Assembly: GCA_037178625.1 (NCBI GenBank)
Contig: CM074139.1
Coordinates: forward strand, 1 to 64,000
From: Skeletonema tropicum
Lineage: Eukaryota; Bacillariophyta; Thalassiosirophyceae; Thalassiosirales; Thalassiosiraceae
Direction: 5' to 3'
DNA: 64,000 nt
Position 1 is the stretch's first letter; every line of letters begins with the position of its first letter. The translations under genes were made by a program, and so were the position numbers. Of this stretch, positions 1 through 11,440 are shown in pieces. The notes below the pieces were generated by a model. It was not told where the DNA came from. It did not search any database and saw only the letters and a program-made list of their open reading frames with translations.

Positions 1-1500
1 GATATATCTAAGGAAGATGCAACCTCACCAACTGCAACATTAGAAGGCATGATGATGACAACAGCCATTGAAGCTCATGAAGGACGAGACGTCGCAACAA
101 TGGATATTCCAGGGGCATATTTATCGACTTTAACAGATGAACACGTACACATGATACTGAAAGGGAAAATGGCAGAACTAATGGTTCTTGTGGATCCAAC
201 ACTGTACAGGAAGTACGTTACCATGGAGAACGGAAAACCAGTCCTTTACGTGAAGATCAACAAAGCACTATATGGCCTGTTACGATCGGCTTTACTTTTC
301 TACAAGAAGCTTGTGAAAGATCTAGAAGCATACGGTTTCAAAGTATCTGACTATGACCCTTGTGTTGCAACAAAAACAACTGAATCAGGGGAACAGATGA
401 CGGTAACATGGCACGTCGATGATCTTAAAGTATCGCACAAGGATCCATTTGAAATCACACTATTCGCGGAGTACCTGGCTAGTATATATGGGGAGAAGCT
501 CACGGTGCGTCGAGGCAAGATACATGACTACCTTGGGATGGACCTAGACTTCAGTAAGAAGGGAGTCGCACGCGTATCCATGATCAAATATCTATACAAA
601 ATCTTTGAGGCGTTCCCGGAAAGTATAACAGGTACGGCAGCTACACCGGCCGGGGAAAACCTATTCAAAGTTAGAGATGATGACGAGCGTAAGCTTCTAC
701 CAGAGGAACAGGCGAGACAGTTCCACCACACCGTGGCACAGCTTTTGTTCTTGTCGTGCAGGGCGCGTCGAGACATACAAACAGCAGTGGCCTTCCTAAC
801 AACTCGAGTGAAGGAACCTGACGAAGATGACTGGAAGAAACTACTCAGAGTGTTGAAGTACTTAAACGGAACCAAATACATGAAACTGACATTGAGCGTG
901 GACTCGCTGAACGTAATAAGATGGTGGGTCGACGCATCATACATGACACACAATGACTGTAAGGGACATAACGGTGGCATGATGTCGATGGGGAAAGGAG
1001 CTATAGTAAGCATGTCCGGGAAACAGAAGCTGAACGTACGAAGTAGTACCGAAGGCGAGCTGGTGGGTGTGTACGACCTACTACCAACAATTTTGTGGTG
1101 TAAATACTTCCTTGAATCATTGGGCTACAATGTTGAGCACAACATCCTGATGCAGGACAACAAGTCAGCAATTCTAATGGAGAAGAATGGGCGAATGTCG
1201 AGCTCAAAGCGAACAAAACACATCAAAGCACGATACTTTCTAGTGAAGGACAAAATAGACCAAGGTGATCTGGAGATAGAATATTGTCCGACTGACGATA
1301 TGTGGGCAGATATCAACACTAAACCACTACAGGGAAGCAAATTCTACAAAATGAGGGCTGCCTTGATGAACGTGGCGGTGAACTACTCTGATGAAAAAGA
1401 GATACTAGATACACCAATCGAACTACTACCAGACAGGAGAAAGATACTCAACCAGGAATTCCTAGACGCATTGGAGTTACTGATGTCTATGGGCGAGTAA
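1..1500 (+). CDS. Ty1/copia retrotransposon pol, C-terminal part (reverse transcriptase + RNase H), 5' partial
   Basis: The frame is open from base 1, so the ATG at 49 is not the real start and the polyprotein begins left of the window. Seen in order (residues from the Met at 49): the RT motif MDIPGAYL near 18-25, the catalytic-box variant WHVDDLKVSH at 121-130 (usual copia form YVDD), YLGMDLDF, the LFLSCRARRDIQTAVAFL segment, then RNase H with WWVDASY, the STEGELVGVYD stretch, a QDNKSA motif and the C-terminal TKHIKARYF...DMWADINTKPLQG block. These are the standard copia RT_2 and RNase H landmarks, and the reading frame is intact to the stop. The product would reverse-transcribe element RNA in cytoplasmic particles. 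The 3' LTR follows 23 bp downstream. The family is secure; whether the element is active is unknown because gag and integrase are outside the window. Confidence 0.93.
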   Translation, partial: DISKEDATSPTATLEGMMMTTAIEAHEGRDVATMDIPGAYLSTLTDEHVHMILKGKMAELMVLVDPTLYRKYVTMENGKPVLYVKINKALYGLLRSALLFYKKLVKDLEAYGFKVSDYDPCVATKTTESGEQMTVTWHVDDLKVSHKDPFEITLFAEYLASIYGEKLTVRRGKIHDYLGMDLDFSKKGVARVSMIKYLYKIFEAFPESITGTAATPAGENLFKVRDDDERKLLPEEQARQFHHTVAQLLFLSCRARRDIQTAVAFLTTRVKEPDEDDWKKLLRVLKYLNGTKYMKLTLSVDSLNVIRWWVDASYMTHNDCKGHNGGMMSMGKGAIVSMSGKQKLNVRSSTEGELVGVYDLLPTILWCKYFLESLGYNVEHNILMQDNKSAILMEKNGRMSSSKRTKHIKARYFLVKDKIDQGDLEIEYCPTDDMWADINTKPLQGSKFYKMRAALMNVAVNYSDEKEILDTPIELLPDRRKILNQEFLDALELLMSMGE

Positions 1501-1523
1501 ACCACCATGACATCACAGGAGTG

Positions 1524-1717
1524 TGTTAAGAAATATACATTTTAGGAACTAAGTTGAAGTTCCTTCAACAACACTTCGACACGTCGTTTTTTGACCATGA
1601 GGAAGAATGAAGACAATGACCAGACAATGACCATAATTAAAATAATATCTACTGTATAAAGATATTACGGTTCATGCTGGGGTTGGGTTTATTGTCTGCT
1701 TCGGTATTGTTTCAACA
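1524..1717 (+). repeat. 3' LTR of the copia element (194 bp)
   Basis: Starts TGTTAAG and ends TTCAACA, so the ends are TGTT/AACA. It follows the pol stop and a short purine run (acaggag). A TATA-like TGTATAAAG sits near 1652. The right boundary is supported independently: identity to a second copy of the flanking DNA at 3098 begins exactly at 1718. The left LTR is outside the window. Confidence 0.75.
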
Positions 1718-2173
1718 AAGGTACAGTCTTGTATGTGTGTTGGAGAGGCATTAGCCAATGCTCCTGATGATACTTCATCTATCGTATCAAACGTTGTCAC
1801 TGTAGCAATGAGCCGCTTGTAGCGTAGTGGCCCAAAACACTTGCCTACGATACGATAGCATAGAAGCAGATCAGGATTGCATAGACGTGACACATCTATC
1901 TCTACAAGCTATGCTATAGCTTGGTAGATGACCTAATGCCGCCAAGTGCTGTGTTACAGTCGAGCAACTAACATATCGTATCAAGCGTTGTCTCTCGTGA
2001 AATTGCCCCCTACCTCTCTAGAGCTAGAGGCCTAGCTGAGCCTGCCACCGTGCGGACAAACTGAAACTGAATAGTTGCGTGGGCGCGAGCTGCCACAGCG
2101 GAGAGCGACACGAAGATGAAAGATAGAAAGTTGCTAGAGAGCTTCTTCCTGAGATCTTATGATTGAATGACTA
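1718..2173 (+). repeat. Duplicated segment, copy 1 (~456 bp)
   Basis: Aligned without gaps to 3098-3553 at an offset of 1380 bp, with only a few substitutions (for example at 1940, 1957 and 2056). The left end coincides with the copia LTR boundary; the right end fades after GATTGAATG. No coding sense is evident. Confidence 0.9.
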
Positions 2174-3097
2174 CCGAAAGAATCGAAGGCTCTAGATCTA
2201 GATCGAGAGAGAGAGAAACAACATCTGATAAATGCAATCCTGCCTTGTGATAGTTGATTGTGAGTTGTGAGGCTGGGACGTCAGCGTCAGTTTGCCCGCT
2301 ATTCACAAATGAAAGCAACTACAACCGTTCTTTTCAAGAAGAACAATCAGTATTAGCTCTTCTTTTGAGTTGTACATAATCAGAAGCAATGCACCTGCAC
2401 AGTCACTTACGCAGTATATAGGTGTGAACATTTCTCTCGTTGAGGTGATCGGACAAGTCGAGTACCGGATTGACACAACATGTTCAAGTTGCGAGAAATA
2501 TCTCTGGTTTAGATTGATCTTCACCTGCCGCTGCACCGCTGGCTGGTATGTACAAATGCAGTTTCAAAGCTCCCAGTGAAAAGATTATATTCATTGTTGC
2601 CACAATTACATTTCAGGGGACGATCACTATCGGATCCAGGGCCGGGAGGGGACTGTACTCGTATTCATACGCTTGTTCATCATAAGCCGCATCTCTCTTC
2701 TGTTTGCTGTGACCAAACCAACCCAATTCTTCACTCCTCCTTTTTTACGAAGCATCCATATCCACTATGAGTCCCACTGTCAATTCGTGCTCCATGGGGT
2801 CGCACGTTTTGCCTTCAAGGACGTTCTGAAACGCAAGAGGTGGCATCCCAGCCCCAGCCCCAGCCCCAGCCCCACCCTCATATTCACATTCACCTTCATG
2901 GTGGAACTTGACTTGCGCTTGAGTCGTCGCATCTTACCTACAAACAATGGCAAGACTTCTCTTCTCTACTTCGAAGGGGGCAACGATGAAGAGACTAGTC
3001 ATTTGAAGATATCTATTGTTGTCAGCAGGACAAGCCCGTAGAATGTGCTGAGTCTGTGTGCTTTGAAAGTAGTAAGGAGGTCAAGATTCTTCAGCGT
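2174..3097. other. Spacer between the two duplicated segments
   Basis: No convincing gene. It holds a short CCCCAG simple repeat around 2848-2876. Open frames here are short and low in information. Confidence 0.5.
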
Positions 3098-3553
3098 AAG
3101 GTACAGTCTTGTATGTGTGTTGGAGAGGCATTAGCCAATGCTCCTGATGATACTTCATCTATCGTATCAAACGTTGTCACTGTAGCAATGAGCCGCTTGT
3201 AGCGTAGTGGCCCAAAACACTTGCCTACGATACGATAGCATAGAAGCAGATCAGGATTGCATAGACGTGACACATCTATCTCTACAAGCTATGCTATAGC
3301 TTGGTAGATGACCTAATGCTGCCAAGTGCTGTGTTGCAGTCGAGCAACTAACATATCGTATCAAGCGTTGTCTCTCGTGAAATTGCCCCCTACCTCTCTA
3401 GAGCTAGAGGCCTAGCTGAGCCTGCCACCGTGCGGTCAAACTGAAACTGAATAGTTGCGTGGGCGCGAGCTGCCACAGCGGAGAGCGACACGAAGATGAA
3501 AGATAGAAAGTTGCTAGAGAGCTTCTTCCTGAGATCTTATGATTGAATGGCTA
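3098..3553 (+). repeat. Duplicated segment, copy 2 (~456 bp)
   Basis: Near-identical partner of 1718-2173. Unlike copy 1 it is not preceded by an LTR: its left flank reads cagcgtAAGGTACAG, so it represents the site without the copia insertion. Confidence 0.9.
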
Positions 3554-3571
3554 ATAAAAGAATCTCTCTTC

Positions 3572-3982
3572 GCGCATGAGTCGCTTCTAGTAACCCATTA
3601 AACTTTTTAGTAATAGTGAACAAGCATATAAGCGCTGCTCAGACGGATTGCACACTTGGAAACGATGCTACAATGTCGTGGCTGATAAGAGATTTCCAAT
3701 TGGGGCTGGCCCGCAGCACCACATTCCACCACATCGTATCTTTCGTCGGCAATATGCGCATGAGCCGCTTCTAGTAACCCATTAAACTTCGCAGTGATAG
3801 TGAACAAGCATATAAGCGCTGCTCAGACAGATCTCGCTCGTAGAATGGATGCTACGATGTCATACCATAGCTGATAAGATAGGTCCAACTGGGGCTTGCT
3901 TGCAGCACCACATTCCACCACATCGTATCTATCGTCGGCAATATGCGCATGAGCCGCTTCTAGTGACCCATTGAACTTCGAA
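3572..3982 (+). repeat. Tandem repeat, period 184-189 bp, about 2.2 copies
   Basis: Units begin GCGCATGAG at 3572, 3756 and 3945. They share CGCTTCTAGT, AAGCATATAAGCGCTGCTCA and GCAGCACCACATTCCACCAC. The copies are diverged by substitutions and small indels. Non-coding as far as can be seen. Confidence 0.85.
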
Positions 3983-4440
3983 CGGTTACCGCCTCTCTTT
4001 CAGCTGGCGTGTAGGCGCCTACACTTCTTCTATATTCTCTCTTTTAGCACATTTAGGGCTCTTTTGTTGAACGTGAGCATGCCAGTTATTAGAAGCGGCA
4101 TTGCGATCAATCATTGAATGGGGTAGTACATAGTGTCAATAGCTAATGCTGCTGTCTCATGAGATTTCCTTACGTGTCCCAACAGTGGGAGAGTAGGTAC
4201 CAAGTTCGCGTTTCTTACCACTATTCCTTCCTCCTACTCAGCTTGCATCAAGTCGTCTCTCACCTCACTTGACGATTTAATTCCAACACGATCCACCGCA
4301 TCATCAGTAGTATTAGACGCACTATGTCTCCCTCTATGCCGACCAGGATCAAAAGGAGCAGTGTATGGTTGTCCTTGCAAACGGGTCCTGAGTTGGGAAG
4401 AACATACCCCGCCGCTGCAGGCTGCAGAGCACCCTCAATT

Positions 4441-4745
4441 GCAGAGGGAGATGCCGCACGACGATGCCTTGTTTGTGTTTGGCACAATGATTCATGCGTG
4501 AACTGTGCCTCAATACTTAAGTAGCAATTCAACACTGATGGTAGAAGATCCATCACTTTATGTATATGTATTACTCGTCATCTCAGGAGAGGACTGACTA
4601 CTTCTACACAGAGACAAATTCACTATGAATGGATTTGAATCGAGCTGGAGCCAATCTCCTAGTCTCAGTAGATTGAAGTCTTCGTGTGGGCGGGAAGCAT
4701 TGCACTCGGCTCAGCAGCGCAAAATTGGACCACTACGATAGACGT
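4441..4745 (+). repeat. Dispersed repeat, inverted partner at 21930-22200
   Basis: Matches the reverse complement of 21930-22200 over several blocks, including TGTTTGGCACAAT, AGAAGATCCATCACT, AGGAGAGGACTGACTAC and GCATTGCACTCGGC. Divergence is moderate with small indels. The element class is not recognised. Confidence 0.7.
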
Positions 4746-6182
4746 TTGGAAGGCTTCATCTTCAATCTCATGAAGACGGAGTCAAACGAGGATCAGGAGG
4801 TTGAACTCTCGACATCTTTCATACGTCTGGATGACTAAACATAGTCAGAGGATGAGACATACAACACAACGCTGCCCACTTCATTATCACAAATTCTCTT
4901 AATTGAAGTAAAATCTGGCCACCAAACCTGATAGAGCGAGAGGAAATCACTTCTTCATCTTTCATACATCTGGATGACATGTACCTCTAGAAGGACGATG
5001 AGACCACAACAACCTCTCACTCTTGTTTCTCTATCCATAAAGCAACAAAACAGCAGCAGCAGTGTAGGCGACGCCGGCATTGGTAGCAACACAAACAAGT
5101 CGTCCAGTTGTGCCGCCGCCGCTGCCAAAGACATTGAAAATGGTGCATCTCGAAGTGAGGAAGCACAGTGAGGAAATAGCAGCGAATGATTTGTGATGTA
5201 AAATATTATGGTAAAAGGAGGAGCGGTGGAATCACTTTGTTGGTAGCGCCAACATTGTTGCTTTAATTTCAGTGGAGGGATAAGAAGTGAAAGCAACAAA
5301 TAGACATGAAGTGGATTGAGCAAGTGCCACAATAGCAATAGAAGCAAGTACATTCACTCTGAGACTTAGAGTGAGAGTGACCACACTTGCATGAGTGAAT
5401 TTTAAGAGAGCGAAGATCAAGATCGCATTGGACTCGCATACTTGGTACTAAAAGCAGTGTCATAAACTAGTTACATCTTTCATAGGATCAATGAGAGACA
5501 TTATTTAACTACACCTCACTCCCCATCTGTGAAGGCGGAAACGCCGATCCCCGATCATTCCGCTAGAGAGATAGAGAGGCTGCAAATGTGTCAAATGATA
5601 CCCGATATGCAATGGGCTTTGCCTTTGGAGCGCTACTTGGTGTCAGGTGTGACAGGATATGGTAGGCCCTCAACTGCTCGAACAACACGAAGTCTGCACG
5701 TCAACAGGCTGTGCTTGGTCCAAATAGCGGTGGATGAATGGACGGTAGCTGGTCGTGTCGATTGTGGTATGCCGTGTGTGGTGAAAAGTGTGCTCAGAGA
5801 TGTAAACGTTGAACTGCTCTTGAGTCACAATGGAAGTAGGAACTACGAAGATGTCAAGTTGGGCAGGAAGATGTGTTGTTAGAAAGATGACTCGAAACGA
5901 AAAATAAAGACATGTCAACAAGAATCTATCGCTATTGACATCAAATTCTTTGGGGAAATATGGGCGGGGGACGTCACACAAGATGCTGACAGGGTTCGAA
6001 TAACCAAGGTACTTCCGCAGGCTGCAGACCCGGGGTCCTCTTCACCCTCCTAAAGGGATCACTAGATCGCCCGCGCACCCACAACTCTCAGCTTTTCTCC
6101 CGATCAATCTCCACCTGTACGGAAACTGTGTGCTCTGGAACCCCAAACTCAGAGTGCGGTCCGAAGACGTTTAACATGCCCA

Positions 6183-6252
6183 GGGCCAATTTGTATAGCA
6201 CCGGCTTCCACGGTGCTGGGCCAATTTATATAGCACCGGCTTCCACGGTGCT
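6183..6252 (+). repeat. 35-bp tandem duplication, each copy with a hairpin
   Basis: Two copies of a 35-bp unit differ by one base. Each contains AGCACCG-gcttcca-CGGTGCT, a perfect 7-bp stem with a 7-nt loop. No neighbouring gene explains it. Confidence 0.8.
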
Positions 6253-8760
6253 GAAGTTGTTGCTCGATCTCATCTACTGTTCTTCCCGATCATGAATCAT
6301 GTAACTCACCTGTAATCATCGGCCATCGGCTGCGGTCGCCAGAAAAGCGCCTGCTTCAAGGCGGCGGCGATGCGTGCGGGTGAATGCAGTTGGGAGGGGC
6401 GGTGGGATAGCGGCCGGCGAGCGGAGGGCGGAGAGTTGGCCGACATGGTGGTTTGGTAGTGAATGATGTTGACGGTTTGCTCGATGAAAAATTATGAGCT
6501 GTGCGCAGCAAGCAGAGACAGCGGCATGTGGCTTGCGATAGCAATTTGCCATCCATGATTGAATGAATGGCTGTGAGAGCGCCTCACGAATCAGTCTGTC
6601 GGCATGATTGAATGAACAAATGGCTGTAAGAGCGCTCAATGCTGCCGGTGTTGGCGACATGATTGATCTCATCTTGTGAGCTCTTTTTGATGATTTTTTT
6701 GTTCGTGACATGAGCGACAGTAAAGTCGAGTACCGGAGTGACATGCAATGTTCAAGTTGAGCTTGAACTCATCACTATTTTGCAAGATTTTGCATCAAAT
6801 CCTCTTCCTACCATAAGTAAATAGATATCTATCGCCTGTGCCGTCCGCAGCATCACAGGGAACAACATAACCAACGTTACCACCAGAAGTAGTACTACTG
6901 AAACGACACTTTTGTACAAAGTATCCACATCTGATAAAGGTGGCCATTGAGGGGAAGTACATATTATGAAACGGAGTTGGGTTCTGTTTGATTATCATAG
7001 TTATAGTATTACCTCCAAATTTCATCATGTAAAGAAGAACGAGCCTGATTTGTATACAGAAGAGCGGTTGTGATGAAGAGCGTTTTGTAGTTGTTGGGAT
7101 GGTGTGTGGTGGAAGTGGCAAGAAGGAGCAATGACAATCTCGTGTATAGTCGGAGTAACGAGATGCACGGGAAGAACCAAACAAAGCTCGATCTACAAAG
7201 TATTAGATAGTGGAATAATATATTTAGACAGCAGTTGCCAACGAATGAACGAGCTCTCATCATCATCATCATCATTATTCTTGTAGATTTATTTTCATGC
7301 ATTGCAGGTCAAGCAGCCCCAGGTCTGATGTGCGAGTCTGACACGACACAAACACTACTTGCGCTGTTGTCCATATCCATTCAATCGATACATTGACATT
7401 AGATGCGCATGTCAAGTAGCGCAGCTTGTTGTGAACAGCTGGATGTGGACAAAAAAGTCAAGATACTATTTGAGCGCGTCTAGTCCATCCTTGTCCTATC
7501 GATGTCAACTATAAACTGTAAAGCAGCATCTTTTGATGTGCATTTTGGGTAGGGTAGAAGCTCCTCTTTGAACCTCATGTCCATACTCACCTGGTCATTT
7601 GGTATTTTCTACCAACGCTGTTGCAGACGGAAGATGTAACGACTATACTGTAGCAGAGTAAACCGCAAAAGAGACAATCAGATTAAGATTGAGATCTCAG
7701 GCGATGTGTTCATTTGCTATGGCTCTTGCATGTGAAAGTGTTGAAGTCAGGTGGAAATTCTGGTAGCTGGCTGTAGATGTCCTAAGGAAATATGTTGATC
7801 TCTTTCCAGTGTCTATCTTATATCATGGTCTTGGATGAGCGGCTGGTCGCGTCCTGAGGCTGTGGAGGACATCATTTCAGGAACTTATTTCTCATTTCTC
7901 CGGTGTTAATCTTCGGATCGGCATGTGGAACTCCGTGACTGGTAGCGTCCGGAGATGGAGGGCATAGGTTCAGAGCCTGGGGGTGGGCAAGGAGCAAGGA
8001 CGGGTAAAGTTCCAGGGGGAGCCGCCATATAATAAGTCTAACCTGGATCCTTTACAGAGATCCATTGGCCCACCTCAATCCCATCAAAGTTGGCCTTTAA
8101 GTGGCGATGCGGGATGAAAAGCTTTCTCTCTCTTGAGAGATGAAACCAACAATCGACAAATACACCAACTCCATACATCAAACCAATCCATCAATCCATC
8201 TCCCTTACCAAGGTTGCTTTGTTTTCGAAGTCGAAGTCGAAGCTCAGTGTTTGATGTATCGAGCTGTATTTATACTCCACTTTATATCGTCTTCGCATTG
8301 AAAGATGCGTTTGAATTTGGCATCCTCTTTTTCATGGTGTGAGCAGAGCCTCATTCTTCCTAGTTATTCCTTCATTCCTTCAATTTCATCATCATCATTG
8401 CATGCGCTTACAATGCGCTTTGTTGCAGGTCAAGATCAAGAAGCTATCATCGCCCTAACGAGTATACACAAACGAATCCATCAAAAGAGATATGATCCAT
8501 AGGTAAACCATGCAGCAATAATGGGTGCACAAACCAAGTGAAGGAGGCCATGAACCATGAATGCACGCATAGCAAAGCTTCTTTTATTGTGTTGAAGTTG
8601 AGGGATTTTTTTATTTTGTGGATTTGTTGCTTGAATAGGAAGTCCTCTATTATTGAAAAGGTACAATATCATAGAATATATCAGAAGAAAACATCAAATT
8701 TCTTCTACTTAGTATGTATCTGTACATATCTATACTTCCCACCGTGGTCCACATTATTTA

Positions 8761-9102
8761 CTCCCTCTGTCCCACAAAAAAGTAACGATTTGAATTAGAA
8801 TGGCTGAAATTTCATCAATTTTCGTCGAGGAAAATGCTATCGCACATCGTTGGAAAGCTTATTTCACGGCGGTTACAATGGAATCGAGGTAGGAGGTTGT
8901 TAAGCGGCTATTTGTGATCATATTGTGATAAAGGACATTAAATTAACCTTAAACCTAACACTAATTCGAACCTGATGTGTGGAAAAAGGGCCTCTCGGAC
9001 ACTTGTGTAGGATGGTACTGTAGGAATTAATACCCAAATAGCTACTTTTTTGTGGGACTACGATTAACTTCAAATCGTTACTTTTTTTTGGGACAGAGGG
9101 AG
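8761..9102. mobile_element. Stowaway-like (Tc1/mariner-type) MITE, 342 bp
   Basis: The left end reads CTCCCTCTGTCCCACAAAAA and continues AGTAACGATTTGAA. The right end is its reverse complement over about 34 bp with one mismatch. Both ends are flanked by TA (8759-8760 and 9103-9104), the Tc1/mariner target duplication. The terminal motif CTCCCTCTGTCCCA resembles that of plant Stowaway MITEs. An extra partial copy of the right terminal repeat lies just inside it (9041-9058). There is no transposase frame, so it is non-autonomous. Confidence 0.9.
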
Positions 9103-9221
9103 TATTTCTCTACTTCTCAAACTCAAACAAACAAACAAACCATCATCTAAACAGACACAAACAAGCCACAGCTCATTCTTCGCACGCAGGACTACAATTG
9201 ACATCTATCTTATCACATATT

Positions 9222-10190
9222 TTACTCTTCATCAGAGTCAATGGGGCGCTCCTCGTCTGCCGTATACGTATAGGTAGCAGAATGGGCAGCATGTTCCACA
9301 CCAATCCTACGCTCGACTCCCTCAAGCAACAAGGTGTACCAGGTCTTGAATTGGTGGTGATTGGCGCCATCAATGAGATGGACATCCACAGCATGGTGCT
9401 GAAGCTTCTTCTTCACAATGGTGCGCAAGCAGGGAAATGGCAAGATAATTTCCTGTGGATTCCCAAAATAATATTGACCTTTGAGTTTCTCCTTATCATC
9501 CTTCCTGACCTTCTGCACACTGTCATCATAGGCCATGAAACGGACATCATTTTCATGAAAGTTATTTCCAAGCTGGCGTCCCTTGCGATTAAGACTAGCA
9601 AACTTCTTGTGGGTTCCTACGGCAACGTCGAGGCTATTGCGATCTTCAGAGACAACAATTTGAAAGGCATCTTCACTGAGAAAATGACCTTCGAGGGTGA
9701 GTTCAACCTCAACCATATTCTTGTCACCTTTTGGGTATGTCGTAACCATGAAGGGCACTATTTTCTCCAAACTATGGGTCTTGAAGATACCAGAGTCATT
9801 GAAAGCTCCTGCAAGGTCTTCAACAGATGCAGGCATCTTGCTGTCGTCGATATCTTCTCCTTCAAAATCGTTTGCTTCCTCAGCATCAGTGGCTTAAAAG
9901 AGAGAAGAGGACAGTTCAGTAAACAATGAGATGAGATAGGCGCTGATTCACAAACATTATCAACTCACAATTCGTTGCGGCTGCTGATGCTCTAGCACCG
10001 TTGAGGCTGCCTTGAATAAGAATATTAGCAACCGCTTTCTTCCAGTTGTTTAGGAAAGTTTTGTTTGAGCGACCAGGCCAATATTTATCGCGTACAGAGT
10101 TGATGTATTTCGGGTCTGTTGATTTAATATCGATTTTGCCGCTCTTGTAGAGTTCGAAGAACTTGCTGTTATCGCCTACGTTCCACTGGA
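9222..10190 (-). CDS. Two-exon protein of a conserved diatom type, function unknown (5' end uncertain)
   Basis: Exon 2 is 9222-9892 and exon 1 is 9969 up to about 10190. The intron 9893-9968 (76 bp) has donor GTGAGT and acceptor TTTTAAG, and joining the exons keeps one frame (...AAATN-S-TDAEEAND...). The exon-1 product contains a segment rich in aromatic and basic residues (FFELYKSGKIDI, SVRDKYWPGRSNKTF, NNWKKAVANI), of a kind recurring in diatom proteins as I recall them. Exon 2 encodes a ~220-residue region ending in an acidic tail (DEERPIDSDEE). No catalytic motif is recognised. No convincing initiator Met lies near 10190: the frame continues to an ATG at 10500, but there it overlaps a more plausible coding region on the other strand. 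The 5' end may therefore be truncated or lie in another exon. Confidence 0.6.
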
Positions 10191-11110
10191 AGGATAGAGT
10201 GGATGAACTGAATCGCCTAATCCCCGACAAACGGAAGGAAGTTAATGCTTGGGTAAAGAGTATTGATGGGAAGAGACGAACGCAATTAATGGCGTTACGG
10301 AGAACCAGAGCATCTTCTGTTGGTTTGCAGCCCAACGAAGTCGAAGAACTTGCTGCACTTGATGCCACCTTCATTGCACTGGGAAAATCAAGAGATGCTC
10401 TAGTAGATGAGAGGAAAGATTTGAAGAAGAAAATTGAGGCGGCGCATGAAACGAGGAGGAGGCCGCCAGAAGGCGCTGACGATACTTGGTATTTGCTCAT
10501 GGAAAGGATATATAGAAATCATGGTGTGAAGCGAGAGGATTACCACAAGAGGAAATTTCAAGGCCGCCCATTGAAGGATATCATGAAGAAAGCTGAAGAT
10601 ATTTTCACCGAGGCAAAGGCAATGCTCCGTGAGTTCAAAGACGACAGCGTTGCTAATATTGATGACCAAATTGACAAGACCTGTGACGAAATGATCTCTC
10701 TCTTACGCAGTTGGGGTAAAGTGTTCAAAGTGTTCTACACGGAGAAACCATCAGCTGCAGACAAGGTAAACTTCAAAAATGACATGGACGATGCAGTTGA
10801 AAAGCACCGCGCACTAAGGGCACAAGTTGACGACAATGATGATACACCAAAGCTTCATTATGCAGCAGATCATGGACTTGAAACTCTTGAGACACACCCT
10901 GACTTGTTTCTGATGATTGAGGAATGGGTAGAACAGTTCCATCAAACGGAAAGGAAGAGAGTGGAGGAGAGATGCAGGTTTGTCAAAGACGCAGATAAAC
11001 ATGCAGAAGCCGTTGGGAAGAAGAGAGCGAGTCAGAACAATGAAGATATCATGGCAAAAACTAGAGATACGAAGAGGCCACGAGGAAAGTACAAACAAAA
11101 TAACGAATAA
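10163..11110 (+). pseudogene. 5'-less fragment of a transposable-element-type protein
   Basis: An open frame of 315 codons without an ATG at its beginning; the first in-frame ATG is near 10289. The protein is highly charged and helical (DRVDELNRLIPDKRKEVNAW, RDALVDERKDLKKKIEAA). A middle section reads MERIYRNHGVKREDYH with GRPLKDIMKKAEDIF, followed by TPKLHYAADHG and a basic C-terminus. The block with PKLHY followed by a Glu/His-rich helix resembles the C-terminal part of large transposase-like proteins in animals and stramenopiles; that is an inference from memory. It overlaps exon 1 of the minus-strand gene by about 27 bp, and both lose their 5' parts at the same place. Confidence 0.5.
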
Positions 11111-11412
11111 TTGGTTGACATCGAGATTATACGAAGCGCTGAAAATTTAGGCATTAATAGAGCATGGCATCCGGCACCTGTTTTGGGTATCAATTTCGAT
11201 CGATGTCATGGATTGGATGTTGTATGGGACGTCGTATTGAGCTAGCGGGTGGCATGTTCATGGTGGAATCGGATCGGTTAGCTGTGAGAAAAAGGGGGCA
11301 CTTAGGGGGGATAAAACCTAAACACGTAATATCTAGTAAGATTATCTATGTGACCCCCGAAAAGGGGGATGGTAGGAAATTTTTTTTTAACTAGTGGCGA
11401 AATTGGTGTGGG

Positions 11413-11440
11413 GTGTCGCCATTACTTTTAATGGCGACAC
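11413..11440. other. Perfect 12-bp-stem hairpin
   Basis: GTGTCGCCATTA, loop CTTT, TAATGGCGACAC. A further half-copy (AAAGTAATGGCGACA) follows about 20 bp later. It could be a decayed terminus of a foldback element. Confidence 0.7.

Larger units (their letters stand above)
3983..8760. other. Gene-poor stretch
   Basis: No frame here has recognisable domains or a convincing length. Apart from a dispersed repeat (4441-4745) and a duplicated hairpin (6183-6252), nothing could be supported. Multi-exon genes with very short exons cannot be excluded by eye. Confidence 0.4.

Noticed and set aside
528..1013. 161-codon minus-strand ORF
   Set aside because: Shadow of the copia pol frame on the plus strand.
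5991..6010. tRNA-like B-box (GGTTCGAATAACC)
   Set aside because: No flanking T-stem, acceptor stem or A-box that would fold into a tRNA.
9198..9929. 243-codon plus-strand ORF
   Set aside because: Antisense to the spliced minus-strand gene, whose GT-AG intron and protein-like sequence make it the better call.
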